A DNA stretch of 64,000 nt from Paenibacillus beijingensis (GTDB lineage: Bacteria > Bacillota > Bacilli > Paenibacillales > Paenibacillaceae), in NCBI RefSeq assembly GCF_000961095.1, contig NZ_CP011058.1, positions 1,889,001 through 1,953,000 of the forward strand. Reading direction: 5' to 3'. Numbering within the stretch: the stretch's first letter is position 1; each line of letters begins with the position of its first letter. The position numbers and the translations under genes were made by a program. The notes under the pieces are model-generated. The model made no database searches. It worked only from the letters and a program-made list of their open reading frames with translations, and was not told the DNA's origin. Of this stretch, positions 52,234-61,720 are shown piece by piece.

Positions 52234-52242
52234 TGGTATAAT
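52234..52242 (+). promoter_or_regulatory. Extended -10 element for lhr
   Basis: TGGTATAAT, an extended -10 with perfect TATAAT 47 bases before the GTG start; no convincing -35 hexamer at 17 bases, as is usual for extended -10 promoters. Confidence 0.6.
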
Positions 52243-52289
52243 GGAAAAAAGTCACAATCGCGATTCGCTAAATCAAGGAGCTGATCATC

Positions 52290-55200
52290 GTGCCCAGTCG
52301 CAATCCCGTCCCTTTTCACCCCGTGCTTGCCGGCTGGTTCACCGGCCGCTTCGGCGCGCCGACCGACGTGCAGTCCCGAGCCTGGCAGGCGATCGCGGCC
52401 GGATCGCATACCCTCATCGCCGCCCCCACCGGATCGGGCAAGACGCTGGCCGCGCTCCTGCCTTGTCTGGACAAGGTGCTGCGCGCCAAGCTGGAAGCGG
52501 CGCGGCAGCCCGGGCGCAAACGCGGCAGTGCAGCGTCCGCTTGGAAGCCCGGCGTGCGCGTGCTGTACATCACTCCGCTTAAAGCGCTGAACAACGATAT
52601 TTATGAGCATATCATCGGCTTCGTGGAAGAGATCGCCCGGGCTGCCGAAGCAGAAGCGGCTGGCGCCGGCACTGCGGACGGAACGGACTGGCCGGGGCTC
52701 ACCTGCGCCGTCCGCACGGGCGATACGCCGCAAAGCAGGCGCGCCGCCATGCTGAGGCGTCCTCCCGATGTGCTGGTGACGACGCCGGAATCGCTGTTTA
52801 TTATGCTCACGTCGGTCAAAGGACGGGACATGCTGCAGACGGTAGAGCATGTCATTGTGGACGAAATCCATGACTTGGCCGCCGATAAGCGCGGCTCTCA
52901 TCTGTCGCTGTCGCTCGAGCGGCTTGGCGTACGGTGCGAACGTCCGCCGCAGCGCATCGGCGTATCCGCGACGCAAAAGCCGCTGTCGCGGGTCGCGCGC
53001 TTTCTCGGCGGCTGGGAAGAGCCCGGTCCGAACGACGCCGCCCCAAATCCGGCCCGGAGCGATGCGGAATCGGAAGAACCCGTCCATCCGCTCGGGTACC
53101 GTGCGCGGCCGGTTTCGATCATTGAGAGCGCAATGTCCAAGACGATGGATATTTCCGTTACGATGCCGGACAACAGCCGTATCGCCCGCACCCGAGAATC
53201 GGTTTGGTATCCGGTGATGGACCGGCTGCTGCAGCTGATGAACGGCTGCCGGTCCGTGCTTGTGTTCGTGAACAGCCGGCGGCTGTGCGAGCGGCTGTGC
53301 CTGCGGCTCAACGATTACGTCGGCTACGAAATGGCCCGCGCCCATCACGGCAGCATGGACCGCGGACGCAGGCTCGAGGTCGAAGAAATGCTGAAGGCGG
53401 GCAAGCTGCGCTGCATTGTCGCGACCTCTTCGCTGGAGCTCGGCATCGACGTCGGCCACGTCGACCTTGTCGTACAGATCGATTCGCCGCAATCGGCGGC
53501 GGCAGGCATTCAGCGCATCGGGCGCGCAGGCCACGCGGTCGGCGACGCAAGCCGCGGCGTCATTTTGGCGCGGGAGCGCGGCGCGCTGGCGGAGATCGCC
53601 GTGCTGAGCCGGCTCATCGCTGCCCGCGACATCGAGCCGATCGCAGTGCCGCGCAACGCGCTGGATGTGCTGTCGCAGCAAACCGTCGCCATGGCGGCCA
53701 TGGACGACTGGCATGTGAGCGGGCTGCACCGTCTTGTCGCCCGCAGCGACAGCTACCGCGACTTCCCGCTGCCGCGACTGGAGTCGATGCTGAATGTGCT
53801 GGCGGGATTCTATCCTTTCGCCCGCCCGCTCCTCGATTGGGACCGCGCAAGCGGCACGGTGCGGGCGCGGTCCAATACGGCGATGGCATCCATCGTCGGA
53901 GCGGGAACGATCCCGCAGAGCAGCGCCTACCCGGTTCATCACGCGGACAGCCGCGCCCATCTGGGTGAGCTGGACGAAGAATTCGTGCAGGAAAGCAGGG
54001 TCGGCGACGTTTTTCAGCTCGGCACGAACTCGTGGATCATTCGCGATATTCAAAAAGACCGGATCTATGTGTCGGAGACGGCGGACAATCTGAGCGAGAT
54101 CCCTTTCTGGCGCAACGAGGCCGGCGGCCGCTCGTTTGGGCTGGGACAAGCGCTCGGCAAGTTCTGGAGCGAGCTGGAGGCAAAGCTGTCGATTCGTGCC
54201 GGTGAAGACACGACAGCCGCAGAAGCCGGCGGAGCAGCGGAGACGGCCGGGGACCGGTACGGCGGCGATGCACCGATCCGTGCAGACGGCGGATCTGTCA
54301 CCGCACTGCGCAGCGGATATTCCGGCGGCGAATCTGCAGCGCCGCCCCGCGATTCCGTCGCCCAGCCGGCCAGCGGATCGGATAGCCCGTCCGGCACCGG
54401 AGATTCCGGCGGCAGCGCAGACGACGACGAGCTGGACGATCCCCGCGACGAAGCGGCGATCGCATGGCTTGGCGAGAACTATTGTCTCGACCGTCTCGCT
54501 GCCGGGCGGCTGGCGGCGATGGCGCGCGCCCAGAGCCGGGTCAGCGCGCTGCCGACGGATACCCGCATCGTCATCGAGCATTACAAGGATGTGACCAACC
54601 AGACGCATATCATCCTGCATAATACGTTCGGGCGGCGCGTCAACCGGACATGGCAGCTGGCGCTCGAGCGCCAGCTGAAGCAGATTTTGCCCTATAAGAT
54701 TTACGGCAATGCGAAGGACAACGGCATTGAATTCGTCATGCCCGAGTGGGACGCTTCCTGGATGCAGGCTATTTGGCAAGTAACCTCCACCAATTTGGAG
54801 AAGCAGCTGCTGGAGGCGGTGCCCGGCTCGCCGCTGCTCGCCATCGCCTTCCGCCGCATCGCCGAGACGTCGCTGCAGCTCTCCCGCAGCTATACCCGCA
54901 CGCCGATGTGGCAGAAGCGGCTGCGCAGCGAGGAGCTGCTGCGGGCGGCGCTTCCGTATGCGGACGATTTTCCGTATTTGCAGGAAGCGGTGCGGGAATG
55001 CCTGTACGACTATCTTGATTTGCCTCATTTGCGGAAGGTGCTGCAAGCGTTAGAAGACGGCTCGATTGCTGTTACGGTGCGCGAAACGGCCCGGCCGTCC
55101 CCGCTTGCCGCGCAGTTTGTCGCGGATTATGTCAATATGCGCCTTTACGAAGGCGACGGTCTCGACGAGTCGATGCAGAGGCAGCTGATGAGCCTCAGCA

Positions 55201-57056
55201 AGGATTTGGCGACGGATCTGTTCGGACGCGATGCGCTGCGCGGCGCGATTGCGCCGGAGGTGCTCGCAGCGGAAAACGAACGGCTTGGAGCCGTCAGACA
55301 AAAGCCGCAAAGCGAAGACGATCTGTACAGGGTGTTAAAGGAACGCGGCGACTTGTCGGCAGATGAGCTTGCCAAGCTGACGGAAGACGATGGAGGCGGC
55401 CGCACGCGCCGATGGCTGGAGGAGTTGGAGCTTCAAGGACGGGCCCTCGTCCTTCCTCCCGCTTACGGATCGCTGCGGCGGTGGATTTGCGCGGACGAGC
55501 GCGTAATGTACGAGGCGTTTCCGGATACGGCCGCTTCGGCCGCATTTGTAATGAGCAGGTTCATCGACAACCGGCTGTCGTTTACGGAAGACGATCTCAT
55601 CCATCGCTACCCGCAGCTGACGCCGGATACGGCACGCCAATTGGTCGACGGGCTGCTGGATCAGGGAAGGATTCAGCAGGCTCCGTTCGCGGACAATGAG
55701 AGCGAGCGGATTTGGACGGGAAGCGGGATCGCCCGGCGCATCGTCCGCTTGTCCGTGCAGGCGGCGCGCAGCGGGGCGCACCCGGCCAGCGCCATCCGCT
55801 GGTGCGGCCAAATTGCGCTGCGGCAGCATGCGCTCGCCGGCACGCAGCTGCGCGGCACAGGCGGACTGCGCGCGGTCATCGGGACGCTGCAGGGCTTTTT
55901 CTTCCCGCTTAGCCACTGGGAATCGGTTCTCTTTCCTGCGCGCATTACCGACTACCGCAAGGAAGAACTCGACCTGCTGTGCGCCTCGGGCGAAGTGATC
56001 TGGATCGGGCGCAAAGCGGACGGCGACAAAGAAGGCCGCATCGCCTTTTTTCTCGCCGAGTCCAAGGCGCTGTATGCGCCCTACCTGCCGAATGAACCGT
56101 CCGGCCCGGGCGCTGCAGAGGTCACTAAGCATCCGCAGCTGCTTGCCCGGCTGCGTGAAAGCGGAGCGATCTTTCTGACCCGTCTGGCTCGGGAGGCGGG
56201 CCGGCTTCCGTCGGAAGTGCTGGCCGATCTGCTCGACCTCGTCTGGGAGGGACACGCTTCCAATGACCAGTTCGCCCCTCTACGCCTATGGGCGGCCGCG
56301 AAAGGCAAAAACCGCGCCAAAACCGGCTCCGGCCTCGGACGCTGGTATTGGACCGGTTCGCTCGCGGAAGGAGACGAGGATGGCTCCGGAAGCGCGAACG
56401 CAAGTGGAAGCGCGAACGGCAGGGCGGATGCCAGCGGCAGCGCCGAGCCGCCGGCCGTCCGGTGGGCGCGGCATCTGCTCGATACTTACGGTATCGTTAC
56501 GAAAGAGCTGGTCGCTGCCGCGACGCCCTATTCATGGGATTCGATGCTTCCTGTGCTCAAAAGACTCGAGGAATGGGGCGTTCTCACCCGCGGGTTGTTT
56601 ATGGAGGGAATGGCCTCGATGCAGTTCACGACCCGCGAGCTGGCCGACGCCGTCCGCAAGCCGCTGCCGGGCGGCGATTCGGGGCTGACCCTGCTGTCGG
56701 CCGTCGATCCCGCCAACCCTTTCGGGCTGCTGACCGACTGGCCGCAAATGCAGGGAGCGGCCTTCGCGCGCAAGCCCGGAAACTACATGGTGCTGCAGGA
56801 CGGCCAGTGGCTTTATTGGATCGAAAACAATGGCAGACGCGTGCGGGTCATGAACGGGGCGGCGGCCGGCGCCTCCGCAGATGGGCTGAAGATCGCACTG
56901 AGAACCATTTTGCGCCAGCAGGGATTAACCAAAATTTCCGTCGAGCGGTGGAACGGCGACGATGTGACCGATTCGGAAGGCGCAGAAGTGCTGCGGGCGC
57001 TCGGAGCCGAACGGGACCGTTCATCGCTGGTGCTGTGGTCGAGCCAGCTCGGTTGA
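52290..57056 (+). CDS. lhr: Lhr-type large DNA helicase
   Basis: This 1588-residue superfamily 2 helicase is the size of full-length Lhr. The motor domains show Walker A APTGSGKT (45-52), motif Ib-like TTPESL, Walker B VDEIHDL, motif III SATQKP, then MARAHHGSMDR, TSSLELGIDVGHVD and QRIGRAGHA (motif VI). The Lhr winged-helix and core domains follow, then the long C-terminal region. Lhr is a 3'-5' translocase linked to DNA repair. About residues 640-715 are a low-complexity Gly/Ser/Asp/Ala insert and another lies near 1370-1390; both look disordered. The GTG start has AAGGAG nine bases upstream. A uracil-DNA-glycosylase-like gene follows. Confidence 0.93.
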   Translation: MPSRNPVPFHPVLAGWFTGRFGAPTDVQSRAWQAIAAGSHTLIAAPTGSGKTLAALLPCLDKVLRAKLEAARQPGRKRGSAASAWKPGVRVLYITPLKALNNDIYEHIIGFVEEIARAAEAEAAGAGTADGTDWPGLTCAVRTGDTPQSRRAAMLRRPPDVLVTTPESLFIMLTSVKGRDMLQTVEHVIVDEIHDLAADKRGSHLSLSLERLGVRCERPPQRIGVSATQKPLSRVARFLGGWEEPGPNDAAPNPARSDAESEEPVHPLGYRARPVSIIESAMSKTMDISVTMPDNSRIARTRESVWYPVMDRLLQLMNGCRSVLVFVNSRRLCERLCLRLNDYVGYEMARAHHGSMDRGRRLEVEEMLKAGKLRCIVATSSLELGIDVGHVDLVVQIDSPQSAAAGIQRIGRAGHAVGDASRGVILARERGALAEIAVLSRLIAARDIEPIAVPRNALDVLSQQTVAMAAMDDWHVSGLHRLVARSDSYRDFPLPRLESMLNVLAGFYPFARPLLDWDRASGTVRARSNTAMASIVGAGTIPQSSAYPVHHADSRAHLGELDEEFVQESRVGDVFQLGTNSWIIRDIQKDRIYVSETADNLSEIPFWRNEAGGRSFGLGQALGKFWSELEAKLSIRAGEDTTAAEAGGAAETAGDRYGGDAPIRADGGSVTALRSGYSGGESAAPPRDSVAQPASGSDSPSGTGDSGGSADDDELDDPRDEAAIAWLGENYCLDRLAAGRLAAMARAQSRVSALPTDTRIVIEHYKDVTNQTHIILHNTFGRRVNRTWQLALERQLKQILPYKIYGNAKDNGIEFVMPEWDASWMQAIWQVTSTNLEKQLLEAVPGSPLLAIAFRRIAETSLQLSRSYTRTPMWQKRLRSEELLRAALPYADDFPYLQEAVRECLYDYLDLPHLRKVLQALEDGSIAVTVRETARPSPLAAQFVADYVNMRLYEGDGLDESMQRQLMSLSKDLATDLFGRDALRGAIAPEVLAAENERLGAVRQKPQSEDDLYRVLKERGDLSADELAKLTEDDGGGRTRRWLEELELQGRALVLPPAYGSLRRWICADERVMYEAFPDTAASAAFVMSRFIDNRLSFTEDDLIHRYPQLTPDTARQLVDGLLDQGRIQQAPFADNESERIWTGSGIARRIVRLSVQAARSGAHPASAIRWCGQIALRQHALAGTQLRGTGGLRAVIGTLQGFFFPLSHWESVLFPARITDYRKEELDLLCASGEVIWIGRKADGDKEGRIAFFLAESKALYAPYLPNEPSGPGAAEVTKHPQLLARLRESGAIFLTRLAREAGRLPSEVLADLLDLVWEGHASNDQFAPLRLWAAAKGKNRAKTGSGLGRWYWTGSLAEGDEDGSGSANASGSANGRADASGSAEPPAVRWARHLLDTYGIVTKELVAAATPYSWDSMLPVLKRLEEWGVLTRGLFMEGMASMQFTTRELADAVRKPLPGGDSGLTLLSAVDPANPFGLLTDWPQMQGAAFARKPGNYMVLQDGQWLYWIENNGRRVRVMNGAAAGASADGLKIALRTILRQQGLTKISVERWNGDDVTDSEGAEVLRALGAERDRSSLVLWSSQLG

Positions 57057-57389
57057 CCGTCGGGTGTATGCTATAGGGAATATGATTAACGGCTACATCT
57101 GGCCCTCTCAAGGATCCGTTTCCGTACTGGGGCACCGCTTCGGCGAGGTCGTTCAGAGCGGCCGGACGGCAGATGTGATGACAACCCGGACGCTGAGCGG
57201 ATTTTTTGAAGCCCCGGTAGCTGTCGACCGTCACGGGGACCGCTTTTATGTGCGTCCCGTAACTGCAGTGAACCAGCCATCCGCATCGGGCAGGTAGACG
57301 CATTCCAAAGGAATCTGCCGTCGTATTCCTTCCAAAGGATACGGTCCATCGCAAAAAATCGCTTAATTCACTGAAGGAGACGGACGAGC
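57057..57389. other. Gap between lhr and the UDG-like gene, no gene assigned
   Basis: The 333-base stretch has open frames on both strands (77 codons plus; 87 codons minus) but none has a good ribosome binding site or recognisable sequence. The first frame (NGYIWPSQGSVSVLGHRFGE) looks protein-like and could be a small unknown gene from ATG 57082; evidence is insufficient to call it. Confidence 0.3.
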
Positions 57390-58166
57390 ATGCACAAATG
57401 GAGCCTGTTTGAACAATTCGAATCCGCTGTCCGCGCGCTGCCGGATAAAGAGCGCTACGACCGGGCCGATCTGCTTGTGGAGCCGCTGCTCATCCACCGG
57501 GAAGGAAGCCTTGAAATGTACTATGCCCCTTATAACGATTGCGTTCAGACCGGCGCCTCCGTCTGCATCATCGGTCTTACTCCCGGATGGGCTCAGATGG
57601 AACTCGGCTACCGTGTTTTCAAACAAGCGCTGAGAGAGGGCCGGCCGGTTCCGGAAGCGTGTATGCGGGCGAAAACGGCTGCCCGCTTCGCCGGTCCGAT
57701 GCGCACCAATTTGCTGCGCATGCTGCAGGAGCTGGAGCTGCACCAGGCTCTCGGTCTGCCGGACTGCGAATCGCTATTTGAGGGCGGTGCCACCGGCAAG
57801 CTTCTGCACACGACATCGGCGCTGCGGTATCCTGTTTTTGCAGGTGGACGCAATTACAGCGGAAGCAGCCCTGCGCTGCTGAAGACGCCCTGCCTCTGCC
57901 GCTTTGCCGAGGAATCGGTGAAGGCCGAGCTGCTTGAGCTGGAGCGGCGGCCGCTGATCGTGCCGCTCGGCCGGACCGTTGAAGCCGTGCTGCGCCGTCT
58001 TCTGCAGTCGGACGCGGCGGCTGTCGGCCCGTGTTTGTGGGGATTCCCCCACCCTTCCGGCGCGAACGGCCACCGCCATCGGCAGTTCGAGCAAGCGAAG
58101 GAAGAGATGATGCGGACGATCCGGATCTGGCGGCAAAAGTACAGCCCGGCAAAAGAAAAACCTTGA
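57390..58166 (+). CDS. Uracil-DNA glycosylase superfamily-like protein
   Basis: This 258-residue protein has VCIIGLTPGWAQME in the place of UDG motif 1 and GFPHPSGANGHR in the place of the C-terminal HPS loop, the two hallmarks of the superfamily. No cysteine pattern of an iron-sulfur type 4/5 UDG is obvious, so catalytic base and substrate are unclear and it may belong to one of the divergent subfamilies. GAAGGAG precedes the ATG by about 12 bases. It lies downstream of the Lhr helicase on the same strand, suggesting a joint role in DNA repair. Confidence 0.75.
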   Translation: MHKWSLFEQFESAVRALPDKERYDRADLLVEPLLIHREGSLEMYYAPYNDCVQTGASVCIIGLTPGWAQMELGYRVFKQALREGRPVPEACMRAKTAARFAGPMRTNLLRMLQELELHQALGLPDCESLFEGGATGKLLHTTSALRYPVFAGGRNYSGSSPALLKTPCLCRFAEESVKAELLELERRPLIVPLGRTVEAVLRRLLQSDAAAVGPCLWGFPHPSGANGHRHRQFEQAKEEMMRTIRIWRQKYSPAKEKP

Positions 58167-58249
58167 AAGGATCTTGGCATCGTTTAAGCTTGTTTCGGAT
58201 TTACCCGCATACTCTATTTTTCCGTCCTTTTGAGCATTATCCCTTTCGC

Positions 58250-59879
58250 TCAGGATACGGATTGAGGTTCCGCCAGCTTAACAATCCAGTCTTTGATATC
58301 GACGATTCGCAGCGTTTTGGGCGCAGTATTCGTGCCGGATACGATTAACGGAACGAGGGAATCCAGTTCATGCAGCGACCCGTGGGCACCTCCGCCGTCG
58401 TGGGTAGGGGAACTTTCGCCGATGATTTCATAACCGGGTTTGACCGTAACGACAACGAATCTCCCTTGATGGGAATGCATCGCCCCGTACAATCTGGCCA
58501 GTATATCCGGATACTTTCCATATTTGATCCGATTGTTTGTTATCGAAATATCCGCGAGATCAGCGTCACCCGAGAATGTCCACGATTGTCCATATTCATC
58601 CGTATATTTCCCTCCGGGACGATAAGAAAACATGTTATTGCTTTTCCCTGCAGTGACACGAACGTTTTTACCGTCTTTCACAGCGATGATGTCGAACTTG
58701 TCCTCGTTCTTCAAAAGCTTTACGATGTCGGACAGCTTCACCTTGGAATCTACCGCATATACATAAGCCATCCGTTCGTTTGCGGAAATGACGATTTGGT
58801 CGTCTTCGGGCCTTACGGGTTTATTTATTTTTGCGATGCGGTACCGGTTCAACAGCGGCCTTAAATCGATAAGGGAAGCGCCCCGATCATCGTATACATA
58901 GCTTTGCGCACTATCTCCCATAACGATCCATACCGCGTTTTTCAAAGCTTGCTCCCATGAACCGTAAGCGTTGAATACGTCCTGCAGCGCTCGATCGGTT
59001 TTCTCGATTCCTCCCAGCTCGGCAGGCCCTTTTCGATGGAGAGTGCTGTCGTTTTCCGGAAAATAAGCATTGGTTACATTCGGAAGTTTATTTTGTTTAA
59101 TCAAAAATGCGAGCTCTTGCGCAGAAAATTCGTTGTTCATGCCGAATTTTTTCCAGGCTCGGGCATTCCGGTCATTGTTCGGGTCCTGTTGCGCAAGCGT
59201 CCCATAGGATAACCATTTCGGTCCCGTTACTTTGGCTTGTTCCGGCAGACGCGTGCTGTACGCGATCCATCGCGGTACGTGTAAGGTATGCACCGTTTTC
59301 CCCCTGAAAATGGCGGCATTGATCGATGCGGAGCCTTTCCCTTTTTCAGCCAACTCTTCATGGATCGTTTTCGTTTTTTTATCCAATTGAACTTGATTCA
59401 ACTGGTAAACGGCATCGATAAATACTTGCAGTTGATCGATTTTGAGCGATTCCTTGGCGCCATTGCCGTAGAAAATGATGCGATTTTCGTTGCTGTCGTA
59501 CCAAACGTCCGGGCACATGGTGACGGTCCGCATATACTCCCGTTAATAATGTGCTGTCGATCGTCACGGACATTGTCGGAAACGAACTGACGACCCGCGG
59601 AAAATACCGCCCGTTCTCAAGCAGCAGCCGCATGGCGGGAGCCCGGCCCTCTTGAATCGCTTGTTGCAGAGACTTGTCCATTAGAGAATCAATGATGATC
59701 AAGACGACAGGTATGGAAGTTCGTTTCGTGGCAATATTTGACTCCGGGGCAATATTTGATTTGAAGTTCAGTCGATCGGCCCGTTCGCCGGACTCCGCCC
59801 TGCAGCCGGAAACAAGCAAAGTTAGACATAACACGAGCATAATGGCCTTTTGATGTCTTGCGGTCATTGGACTCCCCAT
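58250..59879 (-). pseudogene. Alkaline phosphatase/phosphodiesterase family lipoprotein, broken by one frameshift
   Basis: Two overlapping frames make one protein. The first (from about 59879, or ATG 59867 after GGGGAG) has a lipoprotein signal LCLTLLVSGCRAES, then PVVLIIIDSLMDKSL, FPTMSVTIDSTLLTGVY (nucleophile region) and ADRHHVPG. The second continues VWYDSNENRIIFYGNG and runs to 58250 with WIVMGDSAQSYVYDD and SPTHDGGGAHGSL (metal-site Asp/His). Reading CCCGGA then skipping one C gives PG-VWYD, so a single extra base near 59507 splits the gene. Reunited it would be about 540 residues. It may be a true mutation, a sequencing error or +1 frameshifting. Confidence 0.75.
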
Positions 59880-59952
59880 TCGTTAAAGCTTTCGGCCCCC
59901 GCGCAGTTCCCCGAGCGAGGTGCGGCGGCGCGTGATAGCTTCACCCTCATTG

Positions 59953-59999
59953 AAGGGAAGAGGCACATCGAATGGCTGAACATGCCTCTTCCCTTTTTT
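59953..59999 (+). terminator. Terminator-like hairpin, T-run on the plus strand
   Basis: AAGGGAAGAGGCA pairs perfectly over 13 bp with TGCCTCTTCCCTT followed by TTTT on the plus strand. The flanking genes both run leftward, and on that strand no T-run follows, so it does not suit them as a standard terminator. Confidence 0.65.
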
Positions 60000-60012
60000 G
60001 AGCGTATAAAAA

Positions 60013-61626
60013 TTAAGCTTGATTGAGGTTTTCCATCTCTCTTTTCTTGAAGCGGAAGGACAACCGGTTGAAAAAACCTCCGGGCATGCCGTAGACCGCA
60101 TTTGCGGCCGTACTGGCGACGACGTGCCGGCTTGCGAGAAGCGGATCGGTAAACTTTCGTCCTCTCGGCAGCGTCTGCTCCGTAAATCCTTTTTTCGCCA
60201 GCGCTTCGTCGAACTCTTTCTTGGCCGCCTGCTTCGCCTTGAACAGCATCATTTGTACCCTGCTGTAAACGTTGATCGCCCCGTCACCGGTCGTTTCGAT
60301 CGGGAGAAAGATGGCGTCGGGATATTTCTCGGTGATCAGCGATTGGACTCCGTCCGATACGCCGGAAGACGGCATGCATCCGAAAGGCTTGACGGAGATT
60401 GTCATGTTCACTTTCCGTTTGACCACGTTCAAAATCAGCTTGCCCACTTCCATATGGCCTTCTCCGCCGCGCAGCTGGTTGTTGTAATGGTCATGCGCAA
60501 CCTTGGCGATTTCCTCCATGTCCGGCAAATGATAGCCGCGCAGGCCGAACATTCGGGCATACGTTTGAAAAAGTACCCGAATCCCAACGTCGGCAACGGT
60601 TAACATGCGCAGCCTTAGAGCGGGATTTTTCCCTTTTAAGCCGTGACGACCGGAATCCGCCTCCCGCAGGCTCATCCGCTTCCGGGTATCATATTGTCCG
60701 GCCCAAATGAGGAACAGGATCCAAGCAGTAACCGATTGGACTTCAACTTCGGCTCCTTCATTTTCCAGAAACCGCTGCAGTTGATAGTTGCCGTCCCCCT
60801 CCGTCGTCATCGCCCAAAACTCGCCGATAATGCTTACCTTCGGCCTCACCTTCGTCCGGTCTACCCGGACGGCTTGCAGTTCTTTGCGGCAGCGGATGAG
60901 CGCGGGAAGGAGATTTTTTCTCCGGGTTAAGGCGTCATGCAACAACTGTTTGCAGCGCGTCAGAGCGGCATCGGTCGAGCCTTCCTCCACTTCATAGGGA
61001 CGGATGCGGTAACCGAGCGCATTCAGAATATCCCCCAGCAGAACGGCCTTCAGGAAGCTGACAAAAAACGACGTATCCAATTTAAGCGCCGATTCGCCGC
61101 CGGTCGCCTGCTTCAAGCCGTCCGTCTGTTGAAACAACAGGACGCGAAAACCGTCGAAGCCCGCATCGCGCAGCGCTTTCCGGTACTCCGTGACATACGT
61201 GCCGAACCGGCACGGTCCGCAGGACCCGCTGGTCACGAACAAATAGTTGCCGATGATCTCTTCCTTCGATTTCCCTTCGACGTCGCGGAGATGATGCAGA
61301 TACTTGATCAGGTTGCCAACCGTGAAATACGTTGGATTGCACTGTCCGCGGTTGCCGAACTCTTTGCCGAACCGCAGCGAATCGCTGTCCGGGCAGTCCA
61401 TATGCTTCACCCGGTAGCCCAGCCCCGCCAAAGCTCCTTCTACCAAATAATCGTGAGCCATTGTAAGCCCGCCGAACAGAATGGTTGTGGACGCCTTGTC
61501 TTTGGCCAAAAACCGGCGGGGAACTGGATCGAACCACTGATGCTTCGCTGCCAAGCCGAGCGCCTTTTCCTGCTCTTCCTGAAACAAGCGGAGCTCGTCC
61601 TCAAGCTTCTTCTTCTCAGTTGCCAT
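60013..61626 (-). CDS. CoA-substrate enzyme activase-related protein (C-terminal half of acyl-CoA dehydratase activase)
   Basis: This 537-residue protein has TTILFGGLTMAHDYLVEGAL, HMDCPDSDSLRFGKEFGNRG, QCNPTYFTVGNLIKYL, FVTSGSCGPCRFGTY and KPFGCMPSSGVSDGVQ. The spread cysteines (CPD, QCNP, GSCGPC, GCMPSS) suggest iron-sulfur or metal binding. It corresponds to the last third of the roughly 1400-residue BadF/HgdC-type activase-related proteins of clostridia. Here it is a separate gene, 94 bases after the one encoding the ATPase part. ATG 61626 has AAGGAG eleven bases upstream. Target enzyme unknown; no dehydratase subunits are in the window. Confidence 0.82.
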   Translation of the reverse strand: MATEKKKLEDELRLFQEEQEKALGLAAKHQWFDPVPRRFLAKDKASTTILFGGLTMAHDYLVEGALAGLGYRVKHMDCPDSDSLRFGKEFGNRGQCNPTYFTVGNLIKYLHHLRDVEGKSKEEIIGNYLFVTSGSCGPCRFGTYVTEYRKALRDAGFDGFRVLLFQQTDGLKQATGGESALKLDTSFFVSFLKAVLLGDILNALGYRIRPYEVEEGSTDAALTRCKQLLHDALTRRKNLLPALIRCRKELQAVRVDRTKVRPKVSIIGEFWAMTTEGDGNYQLQRFLENEGAEVEVQSVTAWILFLIWAGQYDTRKRMSLREADSGRHGLKGKNPALRLRMLTVADVGIRVLFQTYARMFGLRGYHLPDMEEIAKVAHDHYNNQLRGGEGHMEVGKLILNVVKRKVNMTISVKPFGCMPSSGVSDGVQSLITEKYPDAIFLPIETTGDGAINVYSRVQMMLFKAKQAAKKEFDEALAKKGFTEQTLPRGRKFTDPLLASRHVVASTAANAVYGMPGGFFNRLSFRFKKREMENLNQA

Positions 61627-61720
61627 AACTTGTTTCACTCCTTGTTTGATAGGTTTTGGGGCTGCCTGCAAAGTAATCGGAATACGCTTCGAAGCTCTAC
61701 GTCACTTTGTGGGGTTATCT

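Noticed and set aside
52146..55046. 966-codon open frame on the minus strand
   Set aside because: Antisense to the lhr gene in GC-rich sequence; composition is His/Arg/Gln-rich shadow translation with no motif.
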